This document shows, one piece after another, positions 56,901 through 64,000 of a DNA stretch of 64,000 nt. Each line of letters opens with the position of its first letter. The first letter of the stretch is position 1. The position numbers and the translations under genes were made by a program. The notes under the pieces are model-generated. The model saw only the letters and a program-made list of their open reading frames with translations. It searched no databases and was not told the origin of the DNA. The stretch lies in the NCBI GenBank assembly GCA_964023205.1, contig OZ026842.1, positions 4,505,067 through 4,569,066 of the forward strand, read 5' to 3'. Source of the stretch: Lutraria lutraria. Taxonomy: Eukaryota > Mollusca > Bivalvia > Venerida > Mactridae.

Positions 56901-58937
56901 ATATTGAAGCAAATGCTGCGACTTTAAAACATTTTTCATCTATGATTTATGTTATTTCTACAGTCAAGTCAATTTATCGTTCCTACAGTCATCTGAATTC
57001 AATTCAAATTGCATGATACTGCTATATAATTGTATCACATTTTAATGCATTTTATCTCTTAAAACACTTTTTAATATTTCTGCAAATGATAGGGTTTTCA
57101 ATAAGTCTTCAATAAGTCTGTGGCCAACAGGCACAAAAGACAGGCCTGCTAGGGGGGGGGGTCCGGGCATTTTCTAGCAATATTTTATGAACCTTTGAGA
57201 TTCCTAACTGGCCCAAACACATTTCTAAGCGGCTAAATTGGCCAGCAGCCTGCTGTTATTGAGAACCCTGATACCAGGTCCGCACATTGGTTAGAGTTTA
57301 GTACTGTCACAGGAATTTTCGGCGTGATTTCGTATCTCGCATTTGATTGCCCGATTCGCAGTCTATTGTATACAAGGTAAAAATCAATATGATCATCAGT
57401 GTGTCAAAGAATGTAAGCAGATGACGTATGTTTGTATGTTTTTTTGTTTTTTTTTAGTATTTTTATCTTTTTTGACACAAAGAAGAATTGTTTATGTGAT
57501 TTAAATGGTTTTATGATTGCATACTTGAACTGTCATGAATTTTAAGCTAAGTAAACAGGGCTTGACACTAACAGTGGTCCATTAGCCCGAGGCTACCTTT
57601 TTTCTCCAAGGACTACTTAGGTTTCCAAGCTGGGTATCCCGTCAGGCTATCTGTAATTTGGGTGACCTGAATTCTATAAATTTAAGTAAATCAAAATTTA
57701 TAATGAAGGTAACAAACTTTTGTTAGATCTGATGTGATGTAACCAGTATAACTTAGTTCAATACATTTGCGAAAATCTGCATGACTTTCATACCAGTACT
57801 TGTCCTGTAATCTACTAAACTACACTCGATAGGCATTGAAATAAAATGGAAAAAAAATTATGCATTAAAATGAGGACTACCTATAATTTGCAAGGACTTC
57901 CTCATTTTCTATGCAAGTAGTCCTGCCTCTTGAAAAAGTTAGTGTCAAGTCCTGAGTAAAGAGTTAGACTCGCGGTATTTCGTATGACCAGTATATATAA
58001 AATATTGAATTGATAGTGAGACATTTACAATCTTACACATTATCATTGTCACATAATACTATTTCATTAAGAAAGAATTTTAATGTAATAATGAACCTAT
58101 TGTTGGAGCATAGATAACCTATTGACCGTTCAGTATTTTATATCAACAAATGATGGTATTTGATACAAAGATCTACATGTACAATTTTATCTAGATTGTA
58201 CAACGTACATATATGCAGTGCAGGGCTCCAGATAAATTTCTGGGCAAGGGGTATTTTTTTAAATATTTTTTTAAGGGAACCACTTTAAAGGATATTCACT
58301 TATAAACACAAACACACACAAAAGCCTTACCTTTTAAATGTACTTAGTTGTATTGTGTTCTTCTATATTTAATGTGTACATCATTTTTATGAACTTGTTT
58401 TGCATCCAGTGAAGAATGTACATTTTACAGCTTATATACAATTACCTTTGCCTTATTAAATATGTTCAATTAAATCACTATAGTCACAGATACTACTTTT
58501 AATTCGATAGTTACGCATATTCACCAAGTAAAACGGGATTTTATGTGTGTATTGGTACGCTCTAAATATTTTCTATGCGTATTTCAGGAAAACTAATGCG
58601 TACGTACTGTATTTACGCAAATACGTCCCTTATCTGGAGCCCTGGCAGTGGATCTATTAATCACCACCAACATGATAAAATAATACAATGCAGCTAATTA
58701 TAATCTAATGCCATTAAATCAATTATTATAATATTTCCTTAAAAGCTGATTTTGTGTTGATTCGACATGAATAGGCCTGCTGGGAGTACATTTTCAGAAA
58801 ATCACCTCTCTACTGTATAATCATGATGTTTACAAATTAATCATTTTCAACGAGGTGTAAGAAATTTAGAGTTCAAAAACTGCACATAAATGTCATGACA
58901 AAACAAAGTGAAACATTACCTCATCGCCGGAATCCAT
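51864..58937 (-). CDS. T1/BTB-domain protein with a nucleoporin-like FG-repeat region, two exons
   Basis: Exon 1 is 58937-58920 (MDSGDE), exon 2 is 53990-51864, intron GTAATG...CTTTCAG, phase 0; 714 residues. The start is chosen because the long frame's first in-frame codon is GTG, not ATG, and the 6-codon exon gives a natural KCTD-like beginning (EFPGVIDLNVNGVEHR). Residues 7-77 are a T1-type BTB domain (LSTLVKDENSLLAAMF, GRYFLQANPQTFHFILHFL), which in KCTD proteins forms oligomers and often binds cullin-3. A Gly/Phe linker (80-101) and coiled-coil-like helices (about 105-165) follow. A Cys/His cluster spans about 189-272 (CCEHECKH, CGFHCKK, KKCCGEE). Then comes an FG-rich region: SLFGN, FGFG, FSFG, 17 tandem decapeptides SQSAFGGGQG (337-507) and scattered FG to about 665. 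The acidic tail is TEKTETASQDESVEEE. FG repeats of this kind form the nuclear-pore permeability barrier; a pore or condensate role here is inference. Confidence 0.88.
52488..52997. repeat. 30-bp coding minisatellite (17 units)
   Basis: In-frame array encoding SQSAFGGGQG decapeptides. Variable positions are mostly first or second codon bases giving S/P/L, A/T and G/S/D; the FGG core is almost invariant. It creates open frames on the opposite strand (MLTVTLDLHQ repeats) that are not genes. Confidence 0.95.
53991..56658. other. BTB-FG intron, 3' part; no further feature seen
   Basis: AT-rich. Nothing coding. Confidence 0.4.
56659..56765. mobile_element. pogo/Tigger-like MITE, family CAGTCAAACCTG, copy 5 (short)
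   Basis: CAGTCAAATCTGTGTTAGTG left, TTGCAGGTAAATTTAACAG right, interior CCAAATAAAGGCCATCTGTC. Reversed relative to the other copies. Confidence 0.65.
57090..57270. mobile_element. Possible hAT-type element, TAGGGTTTTCAATAA end
   Basis: TAGGGTTTTCAATAA left and TTATTGAGAACCCTG right form an imperfect TIR. No clean target duplication seen. Confidence 0.45.
57556..57954. mobile_element. hAT-type non-autonomous element, 6-bp TSD
   Basis: CAGGGCTTGACACTAAC left, GTTAGTGTCAAGTCCTG right. AGTAAA lies directly outside both ends (57550-57555 and 57955-57960). Confidence 0.8.
58221..58644. mobile_element. hAT-type non-autonomous element, 6-bp TSD
   Basis: CAGGGCTCCAGATAA left, TTATCTGGAGCCCTG right. 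GCAGTG lies directly outside both ends (58215-58220 and 58645-58650). Confidence 0.82.
58920..58937 (-). CDS. BTB-FG gene, exon 1
   Basis: Six codons, MDSGDE, then the GTAATG donor. The overlapping 77-codon frame at 58921-59154 is in another frame and is not needed. Confidence 0.72.
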
Positions 58938-59430
58938 ATCGACGCCAAAATTCGACATAGTTAGAAAACGTTTCTTCGTGAAAACAAGTAGATTTCTTCT
59001 TTCGTTTTCGGTTGCTCACATAGTCTGGTTGCCGTCCCAATCTAACAATGCTGCGGATACCAATACTATAATGCAGTGACGGGAACCAACGCAATCGGAA
59101 CTCCTCAGTATTTATCAAAAGGAAAATGCGTCGTTTTAGTATGGTGTCAATCAACTATCAAATTTGGCCACGCCCCGCCTATATTTGTCTGACGCTCGTA
59201 AAAAATAAAATCATTTTTCCAGAATGTTTGGCGCTTAGTATGCCAAAACCTAGCGCTGTACATATTAAGAAAAATAGTTAACTCGTCCTAGATCCGACAT
59301 GGCTTTCTCCTGCACCTCAATAGAATCCGCCCATGTCATTTTTGACTCCGCCTCCACGACACAACTTCCATGACGTGTAGACTTAAATGGTTTACTTATA
59401 GCGATTACCGATTCTTGAACGTCCTCCGAA
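58938..59430. promoter_or_regulatory. Head-to-head promoter region between the BTB-FG and GPR157-like genes
   Basis: 493 bp between the two start codons, richer in GC and CpG than its surroundings. Near 59170 a GC-box-like CCACGCCCCGCC abuts TATATTTG. A short upstream frame starting at ATG 59334 precedes the plus-strand start and stops before it. Confidence 0.6.
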
Positions 59431-59499
59431 ATGAACAACAAATCTGAAGAACTGTCATCGTCTTCATGTCCAATATTTCCTGAAAATCCGGACCATTGT
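59431..59499 (+). CDS. GPR157-like gene, exon 1
   Basis: 23 codons, MNNKSEELSSSSCPIFPENP then DHC, phase 0 donor GTAAGT at 59500. Confidence 0.7.
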
Positions 59500-62400
59500 G
59501 TAAGTATTTTATAAGAATTTACACTGTTTGTTACAATGTGGTTTATTATCACGCATATTTACTCGATAATATTAAAATAATTAATTGGATCTGTTTTTGA
59601 CATTGTTTACCAGTTTGTTTACCTTCATCCGTCGTGATTAGTTTTTGCTTTTTTCATCTATTTGATCATTCTTGACTTAAAGTACTTAATATTTATCTAT
59701 TCAATTGACTTGATCTTACACTAAATTTCCCAATAAATATTTTATTATGATATTTCATGTTTGTCGGGGTTTGAAGTTTAGAACTTCCTTAATTATTTTG
59801 AAATGTTTATTTAATATTACATTATTAGCTGTGACTAATTGACATGGCTCTAAAAAAACTAATATGATTTTATTTCTGCATTTAGATTTGGAGTTGATCA
59901 TTGTTGATGTTTCCTTATGAAGTTGACTGTACATTTTTACAAGCTAGATTTATCAATTGAAAGCATATCATTCAGTGTAAAAATTTATTAAATGTGCATG
60001 AAGATATTTCGCAATATTCTTAGGCTTCAATAATTTGATTGCAGGGCAATGTTCTCTTGAAGCTGGCGGTATCGCTACGAAACCATGTACCCACTTGTTT
60101 TTGTTGATACAAAATGACAAATATAAATATACACCAAAAAATAAATAATCAGTGAATAAAAGTTTAAAACCTGCTACCATTTAAATTCAGCCTGCTAGTC
60201 ACTGATGAGAACACAAGATATCCATGGTTCCCTTAATCCTGCTAATGATAATAAGTCCTGGAGAAAAAGATAGCACAGTTTTTATTTCTCGCTATTTTGG
60301 GAATATGACACATACCCTTGGGAATTTTTGCAGTGTTTTATTATATTTTAATAAAAATTGTGAAAAAATGTATAACTACAATTTTGCAATGTTAAACTTA
60401 TTCTACTAATTTTCCCATAGAACAGTAGTAGAATAAGGTATTTACTACCAATAGTGATGTTAATGAACTTAAATAATAAAAAAGAAAATTTGAGGGGGGT
60501 TTGGGAATTTTTGTCTGTGTCAGAATTGGGAAAAAAAGATACTATTTTCTATTGGGAATATGACCGAATTTCGGCTATATAATTGCCCTAAAAATATCCC
60601 TGTAGCACATTAACAAATTACATCGTTAAGATGTTGTACTTGCAGGACTAACATTTGTAAATTATTACAGTGTAGTTTAGTTACTTATTCAAGGGAATTT
60701 ACGGCAATCTCAATTTTGCTGTTCAGTCCAGAAAAAAGTTATGTATCGTTTCCCCACCCATGGCACCCATTCTATTTTTGTTTGGTGCTGACTTCAGTTT
60801 CTAACAGCAATATCCAAAGTACAAATTTGAAAAATATTTGGGCACAAATTATACCTCCGAAGTATGAAAGGCATGTAGAATTTCGACATGCCTGCCCCAT
60901 TCTATATTTGTTTTAGTCAAGAAACTGCAAAGATGACTATACATGTATATATTTTTAACTACCGGTAGCTTAATCATTATATTGATGCGAAAGCATTTAT
61001 AATAATATTTTGTCTTTGAATGACTGTGACAGATTGTATGGTTGTAAAATACATCGATCATATGGAAGCTTTCTTTATAAATACCAAGTAGAAATAGGCC
61101 AAGAGGTTATAAATCTATGAAATCTGGATGAAAATATATTAATTACTGTTTCATGTTTAAATATTGAATACTTTCCGGTCAATTATGTAGATAAAAATGA
61201 TATTTTTTTTATGATCAATATCATTATTAATTGACCGTAGTAAAAGCTTTTGTTCACAGAGAACTACAAAACATGAAATTTGAGCTTGGAGACTGATTTC
61301 AAGTTTTTATAACCTCTGACCACTTTTATATACAGATTATGCAGTGTACATTTTGTTATTATAAATGGACAGATTTATTATAGATGCTGTCATTGTTGAT
61401 CAATGGTGGACTGTTATAAGGCATGGATAAGTTAACTGATGCCTGCCATTCTGTTAATGGATCCTCACACTGTCCGTGACAAATTTGACTGATGATATTA
61501 CTTCCTATGTTAAATTGTCCTCCATCTCTGAATTATGTTGGGTAGCTTGGTCGTAGCTTGCGGATAGAATTAAGTTAGTATTGGGTAAGACCTAAATGAA
61601 GTCCAGGGATGCTGATTAGGAATATAACTGCCCGCCAGCCCACGATATAACTGAAGTAATGTTGAAAATGGCGTTAAATCCAATGAAATAAATAGATAAA
61701 TAACTGTTTATGGATCCAACATTATATATTTTTCCCTTTATTTCAGACTGTGATTATCAATGTAAGAAGAGCATTTGCTTCGATATCTCTCATCGGCTGG
61801 TAAATTATTTTTATTTTTATCCACTTTGATCCTCATTGGGTCTGATAAACTGAATCATGAGCAGATTTAGAAATTGATGTACAATGTATTAATAAGTATT
61901 TAGAAATAAACAATATTTATTTCTGGTTACCCGATACATCAAATAGGATAGATAGGATGGCAAAAAATGCATTTTTATATGTTTTTTAAAAGGGGAAAAA
62001 ATGGATGTATCATTCCTCGGGCTAGTGAAAGTTCAAGGGTTGCTGGAGAAAAGTTTTTATAGGTTGGAAACAAACAATTCTTTTGTTTCAGTTTTTGAAA
62101 AAAAAAATATTTTGATCAAATTTAGACATTTTTCAAACAAAGCCAGGAATAGGGCCAAGATTTGATGTTTCTTTTATATGATGCATTATGTAAGAATCAA
62201 ATTTCTGAACGATCGTTCATGTTTTCAAAATGAAACGTGTCTTACAAGAGTTATGTGGACCACTTTATCTCAAAATGATAACAATCAGAGTTTTTAATGA
62301 GTTGCTAATGCACAGCCTCCATGGTCCAGTGGTTAAGGTCGCTGACTTCAAATCACTGTAACCTCTCACAGATAGAGGGTCGTGGGTTTGAGCCCCGTTA

Positions 62401-63488
62401 CCGACCATGACTCTTTATGTGAGAAAGAAGGCAGTTGCTTACGGAGGATGGGAGTCTAGTAGTACTGGTTCTTCACAGGAATGATGGTTAGGTGAACTTT
62501 CCGCCTCATAGTCATATGACTCTGACTGTTGAAAAGGGGCGACAAACTCGATATAAACAAACAAAGAGTTGCTGATGCATTGAAATAATAGAAATATTTG
62601 TTTTTCTTTTTTCAGTGTGTTTATTATTTTGGTGATATGGTTGTTCAGAAAGTACATTGCATTCTCTCAGGTAAGAGTTTAACTTTTGCATTTATTTCAA
62701 CAAAGGACTTTATACTAGTCTGTTGTTATTTTATGTTAATTTTTTAACATGTAATTTGTTATGTTATAATTTCAAACTTGTTTATTTTACTTCCCATCAT
62801 TTAAATGACTTCTTCTGGGTTTACTTACAGCAGTATTTCAGGTGTATACTAGCAGACAGTTAACCATACCAGAGCTACATGTAACCTGGTTCTCCACAAT
62901 TTACTGCCAACTTCTTTTGATCAGATAAGCAGTGAATGACCAATGACTTAAGATAGGGGTGTCAAAAATGCCAGATTAAGCCTGAAAGAGCTATGTTTTC
63001 TGAGCAAAATAAAAGTTATTTGATGAAAATATCTCAAGAAATGGCAAAGTTATAGTCAATTTAATCTGCTCTGAGGGATTTTCTTTGGTACATACTGAGT
63101 TAAATATGGAAACAATGTGACTGAAGGCCCTCATTTGGCAGAAGCATATAATTTTCAGGATTTTCAATTTGGTTCTATTGACACCCCTGATGTCTTCAAT
63201 AAAACATCACACAGAGTATGTGCTGTACCCTGATGTGAACTAACAATCTCAATGAGATCATTAACATTGATTTTTATCAAACCATGGAAAATTGAGATTG
63301 TCAAAAAGATCAATCTCATGCTAAAATTCAAACTTCATACCAGAAGCATTGCATCCTATTCCTTCTATATGGTTACTTTGACTTGCAAAGTATTCTATCA
63401 GTAATGTATTTGTACATTTTTCTATTTTCAGAGAATGATTTTATACCTCAGTATGGCTGCCTTTATGAACAGTATCTCTTACTTAATG
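59431..63488 (+). CDS. GPR157-like 7TM receptor, first four exons (runs off the window)
   Basis: Exons 59431-59499, 61747-61799, 62616-62670 and 63432-63488; donors GTAAGT, GTAAAT, GTAAGA, GTGAGT, acceptors TTTCAG, TTTTTTCAG and ATTTTCAG; phases agree and give 78 residues so far. The N-terminus is short (about 27 residues, with an N-K-S sequon at residue 3) and lacks a signal peptide. TM1 covers VIINVRRAFASISLIGCVFIILVIWLF. After a basic loop (RKYIAFSQ) TM2 begins RMILYLSMAAFMNSISYLM. This arrangement, with the RxxLYLSMA TM2 opening, matches GPR157 and cAMP-receptor-like GPCRs; GPR157 is reported in primary cilia of neural progenitors, coupling to Gq. The remaining five helices must lie beyond 64000. 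None of these exons is long enough to stand out as an open frame; the model rests on splice sites and the continuous helix pattern. Other short-N-terminus class B-like GPCRs are possible. Confidence 0.75.
59500..61746. other. GPR157-like intron 1, no other feature seen
   Basis: AT-rich. The opposing frames at 60716-61061 have no support. Confidence 0.4.
61747..61799 (+). CDS. GPR157-like gene, exon 2
   Basis: TVIINVRRAFASISLIG plus two bases; start of TM1. Confidence 0.75.
62313..62565 (+). mobile_element. tRNA-derived SINE, copy 3, with clear target duplication
   Basis: Head GCCTCCATGGTCCAGTGGTT, B box GTGGGTTTGAGCCCC, body GGATGGGAGTCTAGTAGTAC, tail ATAAACAAACAAA. Flanks GAGTTGCTAATGCA (62299-62312) and GAGTTGCTGATGCA (62566-62579) differ at one base. 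It sits in intron 2 of the GPR157-like gene. Confidence 0.88.
62616..62670 (+). CDS. GPR157-like gene, exon 3
   Basis: Completes a Cys codon, then VFIILVIWLFRKYIAFSQ; end of TM1 and intracellular loop 1. Confidence 0.75.
63432..63488 (+). CDS. GPR157-like gene, exon 4
   Basis: RMILYLSMAAFMNSISYLM, TM2; donor GTGAGT at 63489, phase 0. Confidence 0.75.
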
Positions 63489-63559
63489 GTGAGTACAACT
63501 CAATACAAAGTAGTTTTAATCCACATCCTAAATGTTATCTTCATTTAAGATCTCATTTT

Positions 63560-63800
63560 TTTAGCTCACCTGAACCTATGGCTTTTAGAATCGATGAATA
63601 CTGTTAACACACAGCTCTGATCAAGTTTTAATCAAACTTGGTCACAATGTGTATGCCCACAATATTTCGGATGAGTTCGGATTTTGACAAAATCACACTA
63701 GGACTTCAAGAGTTATGGGCTGTTGACTTAGATTTTATCATATTTTAGTTTGTTTACACTCTAGCACCTTATTTTCTTTGCCAATCCTAATCATATTTAC
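63560..63800 (-). mobile_element. Hairpin-ended dispersed element, reversed fragment
   Basis: TTTTTTTAGCTCACCTGAAC is the reversed closing end; inside, CAAGAGTTATGGGCTGTTGA and GTTTGTTTACACTCTAGCAC are reversed 34322-element words. In intron 4 of the GPR157-like gene. Confidence 0.65.
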
Positions 63801-64000
63801 AGTGAATAAATCCATGTGCCGCATCTGTAACTGCTAAAATTAAAACACTTAAAATGATATTTATATATTGTTATAAATATCTGGTTCAATTTAGTCTATT
63901 TGTGCAGACAATTGAGTAATATATTATTAAGGTTTGACAAAAAATCCATATTGTTTGCATTGTTTAAATTTTACCTTGAATCAATTAATATTTACCCTAA

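Noticed and set aside
58921..59154. Minus-strand 77-codon frame MIDTILKRRIFLL...
   Set aside because: It overlaps BTB-FG exon 1 in another frame. The 6-codon MDSGDE frame makes a phase-correct, domain-consistent join, while this frame stops at the splice site.
59265..59552. Minus-strand 95-codon frame
   Set aside because: Antisense shadow of the GPR157-like exon 1 and shared promoter; no domain or splice support.

Overview
The window looks like AT-rich nuclear DNA of a marine mollusc, most likely a bivalve. Genes have GT-AG introns and small exons far apart, and the space between is filled with tRNA-derived SINEs, MITEs, hAT-type elements, a broken LINE and many tandem arrays. Several dispersed families, such as the one opening with a GGGCCATGATGGCCC hairpin and closing GTGAGCTAAAA, are ones I associate with bivalves. 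The lineage call is inference; no species can be named.

Four gene models are supported by open frames plus splice sites whose phases agree. (1) Minus strand 5279-1973: a two-exon, 829-residue Methuselah/adhesion-like 7TM receptor with a somatomedin-B-like head. (2) Minus strand 44950-13955: a seven-exon, 334-residue secreted, probably GPI-anchored protein made of three six-cysteine modules, each encoded by one exon pair. Its first intron is 19.7 kb and holds a 3.4 kb array of a 20-bp unit. (3) Minus strand 58937-51864: a two-exon, 714-residue protein joining a T1/BTB domain to a nucleoporin-like FG-repeat region. (4) Plus strand from 59431, running off the window: the first four exons of a GPR157-like 7TM receptor, head to head with gene 3 across a 493-bp shared promoter region. 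Two weaker coding candidates are given: a lone first exon at 47480-47520 (+) and a possible fibrinogen-like segment at 26288-26545 (-).

Layout: 1-1.7 kb minisatellites; 2-5.3 kb receptor; 5.3-13.9 kb repeats only (LINE fragment, MITEs, a nested hAT element); 14-45 kb the three-module gene with repeat-laden introns; 45-51.8 kb repeats and one orphan exon; 51.9-58.9 kb BTB-FG gene; 59.4-64 kb the GPR157-like gene.

The genes do not form an obvious pathway. What links them is repeat biology. One MITE family supplies the first canonical AATAAA downstream of two unrelated genes. Several hAT-type elements share CAGG...CCTG ends with short 5-6 bp target duplications. Intronic arrays show higher-order structure. 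The most notable protein-level observations are the exon-pair triplication in gene 2 and the BTB-FG fusion in gene 3.
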